Part shown: piece after piece, positions 33,510 through 46,800 of the stretch
Layout: each line of letters opens with the position of its first letter
Numbering within the stretch: the stretch's first letter is position 1
Assembly (NCBI GenBank): GCA_030770545.1
Contig: CM061107.1
Coordinates: 7,156,001 to 7,220,000 of the forward strand
DNA from: Macropodus opercularis
Lineage: Eukaryota; Chordata; Actinopteri; Anabantiformes; Osphronemidae
Reading direction: 5' to 3'
Length of the DNA stretch: 64,000 nucleotides
Notes under the pieces: model-generated
Databases searched by the model: none
What the model saw: the letters and a program-made list of their open reading frames with translations, nothing else
Told to the model about the DNA's origin: nothing
Program-made: the position numbers and the translations under genes

Positions 33510-36500
33510 CAGGACAGGTGAAGGAATTAGCCAGTGGCGTGGACGTGAGCGTGAGATAAAACTTGCCAATACGAAAGGGTGGTGCAAGAAGTTTGTAACT
33601 GGAGCTGCGTATGTATATTTTTCCTTAAAAAGGATAGCTGGGTGCTCAGATGTCTGTAGGACGCTCCCTGCTTCCACACAAACCCCGCCTACTCGCTCCA
33701 CATCACTTCACATTGCACAGTGACAGCGCTGATGTATTGATGGTGGTTGGGATGATAGTATCTGCGTGTTAGACCGCGATGTTAGGCACCAAGCAGCGGG
33801 ACCTCCAACAGGTGCAAATGTATGACTAATGTAACTTTATTCACTGTCTGACATGACAACATCAAATGTATATAAATTTATATTATTCATGTCCATTCAA
33901 GCATTGAAGTGAATAAAAAATCTTAAGATTTCTAGAAATATTCAAATAACAAATTTGTTTGTCCTCACTGCACTTTGATGTACATCTCCATACACATCTT
34001 TTAAACGAGTTTACAGTTGTTTATAGACAGTGATACAGAACCTTTTACGCACTGTACTGTGTTAATGTGCAGGTCCAGGTTAAAGAAAAAACCTGTCACT
34101 GGTTCTAAATTCTCTCTTGTAACATGCTTTGCACTGCAGACTGAGTGTGTGAGGTGTTTACTGGTTTCGGCATCCTGCCAAATGTGCAGTGAAGGCTGTC
34201 CCGACCTTCTTGAGTTCCTGCCTGCCCCAGCAGATGACTGACTCACACTAAACAGAGCAGAGTTGCCCCAGACGGTTGAGCAAGCGGAGCTGACTTGGAG
34301 CAGTCACAGACCTGAGGCACTGGGTCAAATCAAAAGACCCTCAGGTGGATCACAGTCATTACATATCTTTTTAATCTTTCTATTCTTATTTATGATGGAA
34401 AGCAACACAAGCTGTTTTTAAAGGGAATGTAAAAAAAATGGATTTAGCTTTTAATGGGCAAATTATCTTTCAGCAAGTGGACAACGTAGATAAAACCTAT
34501 TTAATAGGAAACTCTGGGTTCTGTTCTTTCACTCTTAGGCAGCTTATGTGTCTTCTGTGTTTGATTGCCCAGAAAGGATCAACTGACCAATTCAGAACTA
34601 GTTAAATATGGGTCAGTGGGCCAGGTGTTGGCACTAATGGGTATCAACTGGTTTGGCAGGCTTCATGGCACAGCGATCTGTCATCTCTTAATAGCTCACT
34701 GGGATTTCTCTTAGGAACATCAACCCCTGCTGCCAAGTCTTTAAAACCTCCTTTGCAGAAGGTTTATACGGAGGAGGTTTGCATCATACGCCACTGACAG
34801 ACTCCTCAGCAGGGCAAGAAGTGATATAAAGATGCAACTTGCAACATCCACACACACTATACACAAACAAGTACATCAAGCTTCTTTGACAGCGACAGAG
34901 ACTGGTTGACACTAAATATATCCTTTAAAGTGGACAAACAAGATGTGTTTTGCAGGGCTGCATTGCTTTGTACTGTCCTCGGGTACTTAGTCAGGATTTA
35001 TAAATACAAACTAACAGCACAGGGACATTAATCAATGTCATGTGAAGCTTTCGAAAGCGATCATATCTTCAGCTGCTCTGGCTCTTTCATACTTCACTGT
35101 TAACACATATTGAGCAGAAGACCCGGAGGATTGTCTGGCGACATGAGAGCAGAACGTGGAGGCCTATAAACAAGACTGCACATGACTCACACATGAAACT
35201 GGGACAATGAAGTGATATAAGAACAGACTTGGGGAACTATAAAGGAGAGGATGGGGGCTAAACTCAGTGGTAAACTTCTAAAGACTTTGTTTGTCTTTGT
35301 CGCCCCCTGCAGATTTTTAGCAGTGTAGCAATGTTTTAGGATAATGTCCCTTTAAAACCACTTCTTTTTCACCAGCACCAGGGCAGAAGCTGGACTCACT
35401 CGTGGTTCATAAAGGATGTTGCTGTCATTGTTTAGATAATGTTTTATTTTATTGTTGCGTCCACGGAGGCTGTAGGTCAGTCTGTGTGGTCACACGTGGC
35501 ACTGCTCCACATTTGCACCTGTGTCTGCAACCACCGTGGAAAAGCTGAAAATGTACACACTTAGTACAGTAGTGGCAAAAGAAGTTTTTCACAAAGAAAT
35601 ATTTTGCTGTGCAACAAAATCAAGTGTAATGTCTGCATCTTGCTTAAATGTCCACAAGATGGAGCCACGCTTTCAAACAAGGATTAATGTCTGAGCATAA
35701 CTGCGACATCAAGCCAAGAAGAACTTCACCCAGTTTGGTTTAATTTACTTTACTTTATTTTTTACTAGTTATAAGATCAGACAGAGAAGCAAAACATACC
35801 AAAACTGAGCTTTGTTTAAAATGATCTGATTGATGATAACGCTATCATTGCTGAAACAGCTAAATGTGCCTAAGGAAAGTACTGAGGTATTTAAAGGTGA
35901 AAAACCACACACGGAACAAGCAGAACCAATGAAAAAGCAGCTTGATGCGAGCGCAGTACTTGTGACCTGGCTGCATACTGTCTGCGCCCAGCAGTCGCTC
36001 TGTAGCGTGAGTGACCAAGCTGTGGCAGCGTACATGCAGGCTTTGCTGCTGAATGTCACGTTTAAATTAGCTCATCTAATTACAGGGGGAGTAAATAAGC
36101 TCTCAAGTTTACCCAGAGTGAAAGAACAGCCACAGAATCTCAGTTCCTGTGTGTGCCCAAAAGACATCAGGCTCACAGCACACCGCTCGCACAGAATACT
36201 TAATTTACTGCAGGAAAACTGTCTGAGAGTTTCCTAAATCCATCCCTAAATATTCCCTGCACTGTAGCAGCAGAAGTTACTTTTATTATCAGACTGTGAA
36301 GCGGGCTATGAACCAATACCAAGAACCAAGGCATGAACAGCACACGCAGGAAACCCATAAGACATCAGAATCGTGTGTGAACGGGTACATGTGAAAGGCC
36401 TGGTTAATAATTTTCTGTGGGTGTTGTGATCATTTATAGACTTGTGTTAAAAACAGATGCGAGTGTAAGAATGCATTGGCCGAACTAAGGGGAACCATCC

Positions 36501-37815
36501 TGGGCCTGATGCAGTGTGTAAACTGTACATGTGCCTCAGTTGCACTGTTAAATGCTGCGCATCTGACAGATGTTTCATCATTTATGTTGAAATTGCTGCC
36601 AGCTTGAATCACGTCCACGAAAAAGAAGTTTTGAGTTAAATGTGAAATGTGTATCTTCCTACATTCTGGACTAATCGCAGCCTAATCCCATTAGATGCAC
36701 CACAAATTAGCAACATTTTCATGTTGCCAATGAATCCTCATCTTATTTGATTTGAAACTATTTTCCCTGGGTTATCTGAGGAGCCGTAGACTTTCTCTGT
36801 CTGTCTATAACCCTTGTGTGCTCCGTCAAAAAGGTCCCTGTGACACCAGGTACGACTGGACACCTGGTTTGAATCCGGACGTGGTCTAGAGATACTTACA
36901 TATCTGAGTCGTTTTATTTTTGTGTGCTTACAGCTCGGTAGGCTGCAGTTTCACGCCATCAGTCCTCTCTCTCAGCTCTGGGTTCCTTTACTGTTTGCTT
37001 TTTGCTAGACAAATTTCAAGCACCTTAGCTATAGACACCCTTGACCTTGTGGACTGACACGCCTGCTCTCCTTCACAGATTTACTGTGTCGCAGCAGCAG
37101 GAGACCTGTCTCCCTTGTCAGGCGCATTTCTGACAAATGAAGAAGGAGTTGATGACACGTAACGAAGACTTGTGTAACACTTGACTCCTCAGGAGGCAGA
37201 TGCTTCTTCATACAGTAAGTAACTATGTCACTGTGTTACTAGCATGTTAGTGCTACAGGCCCTTCGATCTATCCAGAGTTCATTTCATCTAAAAAATAAC
37301 ATTTCCAAGTAGACCAAATTTCTGTTCTGACCAGTTTGTGTATGACCTCAGAGGTGAAGCTGGTGTCATGGGTCAATTTCATACTTGTCTAAATTTTGCA
37401 GTTCACTTCTACAGCCAACTTGAACCACGTCGTACAGTATCAAGTGATATACTGAAGGAAGCCGCAGACATATTTTGCAAATACTTGTTGATCCTGTGCT
37501 TAATGTGTGTGTAAGGTGATGACCTGATTAATCTGTTGGACACCACAAGTTGTAGATAAAGTGTCTGATGGTTATCTTGGTGTATTTCATATTTCTGTAG
37601 TAATTATTAGGTATAGACAGCCCATTAATCTCGTCGTAAACGTGCAGGACTTTTTTCAGCAGCACCTCACCTCCTTGTCTCCTCAACTTATCGCACTCTC
37701 ACTCCTTCCCTAGTTGAACTCCTTGAGGGTGTCGTCAGTGTCCCCTGCGCTCCTCGCTCACTGGAGGGTGTGGGTGACTCGAGTGCCAGAAGAGCTTTGA
37801 ATAACACTGAGAGAG
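33510..37815. other. Intergenic, no gene recognised
   Basis: Bounded by the divergent promoters of PRY-SPRY gene B (minus) and mybpc2 (plus). The longest open frame (35830-36237, plus) has no splice context or recognisable motif. I see no RNA gene or mobile element. Muscle enhancers of mybpc2 may lie here but I cannot point to one. Confidence 0.35.
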
Positions 37816-37820
37816 GGGAG

Positions 37821-37830
37821 AAATAAAAGG
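37821..37830 (+). promoter_or_regulatory. Candidate TATA-like box of mybpc2
   Basis: AAATAAAAGG lies 58-67 bases upstream of the start codon at 37888, in a purine-rich stretch (GAGAGAGGGGAG) after GGGTGTGGGTGAC. The spacing would give a 5'UTR of about 35 bases in exon 1. Moderate evidence only. Confidence 0.35.
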
Positions 37831-37887
37831 AATAAGCTGCACAAGCCCTCAGTCTTGCAGCAGCAAAGCGAAGACACAGGAATAACC

Positions 37888-40800
37888 ATGCCTGAGCCAG
37901 TCCCTGAAGGTATGGAGAGGCTTTTTGTGAAAGTATAATTTATTGAAAGTAGTCTGGAGACTGGATTTAGGGCTTAGGTATAGGTAGCCCCTTTGGATGA
38001 AGGGTGTAGTGAAGTATATTTACTTTTAATATAATCTATTTATATATTTTTTAAACTGGAGAATGTTCATAATCATATAATGCCTAAACACAGAGTACTG
38101 TAACAGGAGAATGTTTGAAATAGACTCCAAGCAGGCAAGAAGATAAAGGCGTTTAGTTTAATTCTCAGCCTGTCAGTCTGGGGGAGGACGGATGAGAGCC
38201 ATGGGGGTTTACACCTTATGTGACCCTGTGTAGTAGCACATGTAGCTGACAGTCACTAAAACAACGGTCCTGCATTTATTCTTCCTTGCGACTGATTCAA
38301 GTCTGTGGTCATATGGATCGATCTGATTATTTAGTTGAGATAACTGGGGTGGAACAAACAATAGAAACAGTCTTTATGACATGACACTGTACATTAGAAC
38401 AGTACAAACAAATCCAAAATGAAACGCTACTACTACTACGAACAACAATAATGAAAAATAATAATTGGAATTTTATTAGAATTGAAATATGCACTGTTAA
38501 AAATGCCCTGATACTGATTCACCTCCACTATTTAACTGTATTTAGATTCTTTCCCTTGGTTTCGCTTCATCTGCTGACGTCACAGGGCTCAGTGTGTTAA
38601 TGACATCAGTCCAGCCAGTGCGTCGACTGAGCTGAAACGCTTCCAGCACCAGTGTTGACGTTGTTACATTCAGTACTGTACTGTATGTGCAGACAGCTTC
38701 TGAGTTGCTGTCAGTGCTGCTACTGGGCAGAAGTTAACAAGTAAATTTCCTCGTTAGTAGAATTGAATTTCATCAAACAGTGGTACAGAAAAAGTGAAAA
38801 AGGTTCCTTTAACCACCAGGTTAATGCCACTGGCTCATAAATAGCCGTCTGTTGTCTTTGAGCTCTGCGGAGCCATCTGTCCACCTCTCTGACCCAGCTT
38901 GGCCCTAAGTCACCGGGCTGATATGTCATAGCAGACAAGTCTATTACGGGAGATGAGTTTTATACGCCAAGACTGTGGGAGGAGTGTTGAGCCTTTCAAG
39001 CCACTTGATCAAATTTCTACACCGATCAGGCTGTGGTGGTGGATGTAATGGGCTTTGCTGCAGTTGTTAGCACATTAATGCTAATTTCTTTTTTGTCTCT
39101 CCCTTGACAGGTCTAAGCTAAGCTAAACTAAGCAAGATCTGAGCCAGGCACCTTTTATTTTTATCCCTGAAACATAACCAGGCATCAGTTTGATTCACCA
39201 TATACAGCCAGAGTTTATCTGCCTGCACCACCTGCGGCTTTATCGTGATGAGGCTCACATAACCAGCCACTATTCACTTAACATGTTGACTCTTAGGAAT
39301 ACATCCAGTAAGATGAGTTGAAATATTTTCCAGGCTGCTTCATTTAGAGTAGCAGCCTGAACTAAAGCTTAAAATAGTGCTCAATAACCTCTGAACCTTT
39401 CCACTTAGTTTTTCAATTTCCTCATATTTCATAGACTTTCACAGTGTATCAGGTTTTGCTGTAACCCGTTCACAGTCCCATCTGAGATAAATCATTATGT
39501 AATCTGTCATTTTAATCCAGAAAGTTCCCTCATGGTCAGCAGACCTGACACTCCCTCCTCACTGCAGCGTGGCTCAGCGCACTAAATCAAGAACACGGCG
39601 GCTTTCTAGTCAGTGGTTTGACGCTATCATATAATTCACGATCGTAATTCCTTTCATCGTTGTGACCTGATGAAACACCACAAACGCAAGCTGAACTCAA
39701 ACCTCTCTGAAGTTTCTACAGTTCCTCAGCACACAGCATAAAACCCATAAGATCAAGTGATGCAGTGAATACTCTCCATATTCTGTTAATCGTAAAAGTA
39801 GAATTCGTGATAGCTCTGTCCACAGTCTATCCATCTATCAACTCAGTCTTAATCTGTCACAGTTGTCGTGATTTCTCCTCCAACATATTTAGGAAATGTG
39901 GAAATGATTTACGTTAGCATTATTAAACATTTGTTTAAGTCAAACCTAACCCAACCTCTCCTGTGTTGCATAAACGATAAATTAAGCCCATTAACTAATT
40001 AATAAATAAAACAATTATTGCCACATTTAGTTTGCTTACAGCAGATTCTAACCTATAAGCATTAAACTGTGTGTTGCAGAGATAGCTTTGAAACCTTTTG
40101 GCCCCATGCTGCTCGGAGGCAGAGCTTATTTAATACCTGTCTTTATGTTTGGAGGTAAACAAGGTGACAAAATCTACTTGCTGTAAAAAAGAGATTTATA
40201 AATTGTGTTTTCAATAAAAAATTAAACATATACAGTGAACTTGGTCACAGATACAATAACATAGTTAGAAAGAGAACAAAACAAAACTAGCAAATAATAT
40301 TTTACATATAGAATTAAGTAAATTTTCATAGAAGTGATACATCCACCACTGTCTGCCAGTAAGTGAAACCTCTGTGGGAAGCATTGCTTTTTTGACACGA
40401 CTACAGTAAATGAATACAAAAGCGTTTGATGATACCTATTTTAGACAGAAATCTATAACAAGCCTCAAGTGAATAGTAAGGCAAGTAGGGTCAAGCTGGG
40501 TTGACTATTCAAGGAAACTATGTTCAACTTAAGAGAATGTGGCAGGCCTTCAGGGAGATCATAAGACACCGTCTCTGGCCTTTACGGGCTCCTGCAATGA
40601 CCCCACCCCCATTGAGACACTTGGTGCGCTGGGCATATTATATCCCTCTATTTCAGTTGAGACTTTCCTTTCACTAGATTTAGGCCTGAACAATTACACC
40701 CACAGCACTCATCACTCCCAACAAACTGACTGATCTTCTAGTTGGATGCAGAAAAACTGTGTTGCCGTTGACTAAACATTGAATCAGTAGGGGGAAGACT

Positions 40801-43800
40801 AAATGAGTCTGAAATCTAAACATCATTTGCAAACAATAGTCGCCGTGGTTACTCATCAATTAAACAAAACATATGGTTGGATAGTATTTCAGATCCATGT
40901 AATGTTCATGCAAATGTCCACTTATATATCATCAAAGGATTCAATGTGGTAATGTTGCTATGTAGGTACCAACACTGTGTGTGATGAATGTCTCTAATCA
41001 GCGTCTTGTTCCCTTCCTGTTTCTCAGCTAAACCGGAGGGTCAGGGTAAGTCAGCTGTTCCGTAACGTTTGCCTACTGACCTTTTGTGCCTTCCATTATC
41101 ACACAGTGACTTGATTATAGCTGTCACATTTTCACTTTTCACCCACGTATCCAGTCAACCGGCTGAGTCAGGCCAGTGTTCTCAGGGGGTGTCATCAGCA
41201 GACACTAGGTCTGACTTTGCCTTTTGGTTTGATGACCTTTTGGCTCTATTTATACAGTATGTGCTGCCGCGCCGCTGTACATGTAGTGGGTTTTAGCGTC
41301 AGGCGTGTCTGTCCTACATTATTAACTGACTGAAGTTGTGTAATAAGCGTCTCTGATGCTGGAGGTTACCCTGCTTGTATTAATTTGAGGATTTGTTTTT
41401 ACTCTAGCGAACACAACTAGTGGGGCTGAGCACAAAATCCACTTATTCAGTTGGGACAATTATGAGAACAATACAGAACGAGTTGTTTTGCCATAGATAA
41501 TAAATTGAGTCCTTAGAAGAAGATGATGTCTATTACATCAGGTGAGTAGCTGACGGGCGTTTCATCACACAGTGGGTCTGTTTTGACCCTTTAATCGTGA
41601 TTCATCCAACCACAGGCCGGAATCACTGCATACACACACTCTACTTTCCTCTCAGCCTAAATAATTAAACTACATGCTGGATTCTCATTTAATTTTCTTA
41701 GATGCACCCCTTGCAGATGAAGGTAAGGCAGAATCCTGGACGCGAATGATCTGGTGTAATATATTACCGTGTATAATAAACAAATGTATTCACCTATACG
41801 TGTATACATAGCCCACGTTGTGTGTAAGGATGGAAGTACCTGCATGAGTCATGTCTTAGACACAAGGTTCTTTCTGGTTGGTCTGATGACTTACGGTATG
41901 GAGCGTTTACTGTATTATGTATTCCCAGAAATGAAAAGAATAGGAGTTAAAAACATCCACGGGCTGCTGTATTGCCTTGCCTTTGTCAGTAATAGTGAAT
42001 GTTGTTCTTAGAGATTCACACTGAGTGGGGTTTTATTTATTCTGCACATATACTGTGAAGGTATATGTCGTCATGTGTTATTTCTGTGTGTCTGCTATGA
42101 GGATTGTATTTCTTCCTCCCTGTATCTCTGCATGCCGTCACCCTCAACATCCCAAAATAAAACATATTCCAGCTCGTCGGTGCAAAGTGAATTAAACTGT
42201 GGTGACGTTTCCAATCAAAAGTTATCGTGCATGATGCTCGTCTTTTACATTTGTTCATTAGTCTGTGTTGCTGCTGTGCTGTGCTGTCTGTCTGTGCAAC
42301 CACAAGTCTTTGCTTCCTAGCTGCTTTTTTTCAGTGTCATTTGCTTCCTTGTCTGCAGCAGATTCTGAAGCTGACTGGGATGGTAAGAAAATAGCAACAT
42401 TTCTATTCATGTCTGTTGACACTTTACTTTGACTGTATCCCTAAGTAGCTTTATGTGTCTTCTACATCAGGGTGTGTATGATTTCATCGTTGGTATTATG
42501 TGTTGATAAAGGCACCACATAATATGTGTAATAAGTGTTACGTTTGCCTGGGCGTATTTTTAATTTATTATTTGAAATCAACAGTTTGGACTGATTTAAA
42601 AAAAAAAAAAGTTTTTAAAAAGGGAGGGAATAATGAAAGCGTGAACCTTCCTGTTGAACGGCAGCAGCGGGATCGTTCTCGTGGGTGACAGCTCCACAGT
42701 TGAGCTCATCTGAAGGGAAGACCCAGTTGGAGTGGTGTCATGTGTCGCTCGTGAATGACGCTATCTTTGTCTGATTCACCTGTTCTGCTCTGTGTCATTT
42801 CATCAGAACCCAGCTCACTTACACGCTATGCTGTTTATGTTCTCTCTGCAATGGTAGGATTTGTTTCTCTATGTGACGTCCGCTGCCCTTTCCATCGCTC
42901 CGTCTGTGAGCCGTGAGGCCGTCTGTCCTTTCCTGCGCCTCTGGCCGGTTAGACGGCGAGAGGGGACGCGCGGCCGTGGTTCATGTTAACGGCTCTCGTG
43001 GTTCAGTGCCACGCTGCTAGCATACCAAGTAATAACATAGCGAGTGTCATCTGACGTGATGACGTTTTTACAGTTGCTTCTCAGCTTAACTTTACGCTGT
43101 ATTAAGAAACTGCAAGAAGAGCTCAGCAGCAGCATTACAGGAGAAATCACAGCCAACACAGTTTGTTTTCTGTCAGGGTTTAATCGTTTATGCAGATGAT
43201 ATATTGAGGGAGCGGCTCAGCAACGTTGTTTTAATTCATCACATAACCGGGTAGAGCAGCTTGTTGAGATCCTCCTTCTATGGATGGATGATGGTTCACA
43301 GTAGAGGGGCTGGTAGGGACTGTCAGCGTGGAGAAGTTTGCTGCTGAGCTAAATTTTGTCTTGAGATGTTGCCTGTTTAAGCCAAGAGGGAGGTCAAGCA
43401 GCTGGTTAAGGCCATTAAGTGTTAAATTTGGTAGCTGCCCTGGATGTTACCGCCATAAACCCCCTCTTTTCTTAGTTTTGCTTTCTCTGCATTTAGAAGT
43501 GCACACACACAACACTTTACCATCCCTTACTAGCTATCAGACCGGGCTTCGTCTTGTTATACCAGGTAAAACCAGGATTTTATTTTTATTGGGTCCAATA
43601 AAGACCCAGATAAAAAAGCCTGAGCAGATGAAAATCCAGTTGTTGTCTCTTGGTGGTTGGCTAGTATTTCATTAAAGAATCATAATGTGTGGGAAGAATT
43701 TCAGTTTTTAATTACACCATTACAATTTCTTTAATCTGGCGTCCTGTGTTGGAATCTCATGGTTCACACACACTCACACATAGTAGTAATGAAGTAATTG

Positions 43801-46800
43801 CTTATGTGACCAACAGTCTTGAAATATCAGTCCAAAGTAATCAGGCCAATTTCAAATAATAATTTCTTACCAATTTTAATGATTAAATTGCAGCAATTAA
43901 CTCTTTTGATAACGTTATTGTTGTGATTGATAACAGTCATGATCTTACCTTTTCAACTAAAGCTGTGATTGCCTTATAACAGCAAACTGTTATGCTTCCC
44001 GTGTTTAAGGGGAACCGTTGTACTGCATGGACACTGTATGTGAAATCACGACAGTCACATCACGCGTAGTAAAGTTGTTTAGTGCTTGGTGTGTTCTTTA
44101 ACATTCTGAGCAAACCCACACGGTGTGATGTTGCACAAACATGGCTTCACTTGCTGCTTCGTGAGTTGTTTGTAGACCTGTACTTTGAACAGCTAATCCT
44201 TGATATGGGTAGAAAGTGCTGATGTACGAGGCTCAACAGGTGCTCGTACTAAAAGCAGCCTGCTAAGCACAGTCAGGGCATATAAACACACCCTGGACCT
44301 TCTAATTTGATAATGATATTTACCAGAGAAATTATATAAATTAATACAGCGTGTATCACGTTTGCATCCACTTCTATCTTGTCCTTGTATGTGCATCCAG
44401 CGAAGCACAGTATGTGTGAGGGTTTGTGTTCTTATTTATGGTAGGGCTCGAGTCCAGTCACTGGACTGGACTAGCATCATGGATCCCCAGAGCACAGCCA
44501 GTGCTGAGAAATCACTTTCATTAACATCAACTTCAAAGAATAAATTATCAGCAACTCTTTCTTTAAATAAATATAATAAATTAATCTGAAGTTTTAAAAA
44601 TGCTTATGAATTAATTCATGACTGTCTTTTGGTATCATTAGGCAAATACAATCTGGCTAATTGCACTTAAAAATCTGTTTGTAGCTATCAAAAGCAATTA
44701 GAAAGTGCAGACGTTATGCAGGTTTGTTGTTTAGTGCTTGCAGTGTTTCATATTTACTACATATACATTAAGTGTGTACAGGTGTGATTCACAGTTGTTC
44801 ATTCGGGTCATTTGCAAATTGATTTGCTGCAGAAGTGGATGCCGCTGCAGGATTCTTAAGGACTCAACCTTGTTTGTTTGTGTGTTTGTTTTCTCCCACC
44901 GGTTGTCTTAGCTGATTCCCAAATAATGTATCAAAAAACAACAGCAACAGAGCAGGTGACCTAATTCTGTGCTTATTATTTTCAGAGTCTCAGTCGACGG
45001 AGCTCACTGGGCTCTTCGTCGAGAAACCTCCGGAAAGTGTAGTCACTATCGCAGGTTAGAAATTCAAATGCATAGATGAATATTTCCTGAAATGCACCTG
45101 TTTTCACGCACAATAAAGCTTAACTTTCGTTTGTGAATGGCAGGAACTGATGTCACTTTCATAGCCAAGGTTGACTCAAGCACCCTGACCAGGAAGCCCG
45201 TCATGAAATGGTTGAAGGGCAAGTGGATGGACTTGGGCAGCAAGGCCGGGAAGCACATGCAGTTCAAAGAGACCTATGACAGAAACACTAAGGTAAGTGT
45301 GTGAGAACGAAGTATTTGAGTATACGAAGGCGTTGTTATTGGCTTTCAGACATAGTTACGTCATATTGACTAATATTTCTCTCCTAGATCTATACTTATG
45401 AGATGAAGATCATCAAAGTGGTCCCTGGAGATGCTGGGGGCTACAGGTGTGAAGTAACAGCGAAGGATAAGTGTGACAGCTCTACTTTTGAAATCACCGT
45501 TGAGGGTGAGTGAAAACGGACCGTGGCCCACTGGGGCCGAGAAATTCCACACATGCTGATGTTTTGATCTGACGCAGTCTGAATTTGCGATCGCTGCAAC
45601 TTCTCTTATTACAGCTGCGCAACAGGAGCAGCAGGCGGATATTCTGTCTGCCTTCAAAAGAGCGTAAGTGCATCTGGGTTTGTCTGTCAATCAGTACTAC
45701 GGTATGCATACGTGTGGCAGCACACAAGAGGGGAAATATATGTGAAGGCTATTTATAAGTGTTTGTGTGTATGCTGTAGTACAACATGTGTCACATGTCA
45801 CATTTTCCTTTCATACAGGGATGCTGGAGAGGACGAGGGAGATTTGGATTTCAGTGCTTTGCTTAAAGCTACCAAAAAGTGAGACACTCTAGTTTATCAA
45901 GAACAAAGTACGTTTCCCCCAAAACTCACTCTTGCTTGTAAACCTATTCTTTTTTTTTTCAAAAGGAAGAAGAAACCAGAAAAAGAGGAACCAGAAATAG
46001 ATGTGTGGGAACTGCTTAAGAGTGCCCACCCGAGCGAGTATGAGAAAATCGCCTTTGAGTATGGCATCACTGACCTGAGGGGCATGCTGAAGCGTCTGAA
46101 GAAGATGAAGGTGGAGCCCAAGCACAGCGAGGGTAGGTCAGGTGATGAGGAACGTTTTGTTTAGAGATGGAGGTACCGAGAAACTGAACAGATAATTCAG
46201 GTGGAGCAAAGCTGTCAGTCTGAAATAGTCTCCTTCCTGTCTGACACCCAGCTTTCCTTAAGAAGCTTGAATCTTGCTACTCTGTGGAGAAGGGCAAGAA
46301 GATTGTACTGAGGTGTGAGGTGGTCGATCCAGATGTCCAGGTCAAATGGTTGAAGAACGGCCAGGAGATCAAACCCTCAGCAAAGTACGTGCCTGAAAAC
46401 AAACACACACACACACCCCCACACACACACGCACACACACACACACACCTTTTGACAGGTTTCCCCCATGCTTAGGAAAATATGTGCTTAAACAGACATT
46501 ACTGTTTCATCAAGCTTAGATACACTTGGTGGTAATGTTTTAAAAATATCAAGCTAAAATTATCAGTGCCACAAAGTCATACTCAGAAATGAAGCTGCTA
46601 TCAGCGTGTTTTATTTTTAGAGGTTATAAGAAGCCTCCCGGTAGGTTAAGGAAGTGGGACTGCAAGACATTTTACGCCAGCCCCAAGTAGACTATACAGC
46701 CCATGGACAAAGACCTCTAAAGATGCATACAGAGGGCCCTGTATAAACAGATAAATGCAGTTTTAAATATCACCTACAATTCCACTTTGGATAAAATGAA

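Noticed and set aside
35830..36237. 135-codon plus-strand ORF between gene B and mybpc2
   Set aside because: No recognisable motif, no splice partners and no promoter or poly(A) context; a chance ORF is the simplest reading.
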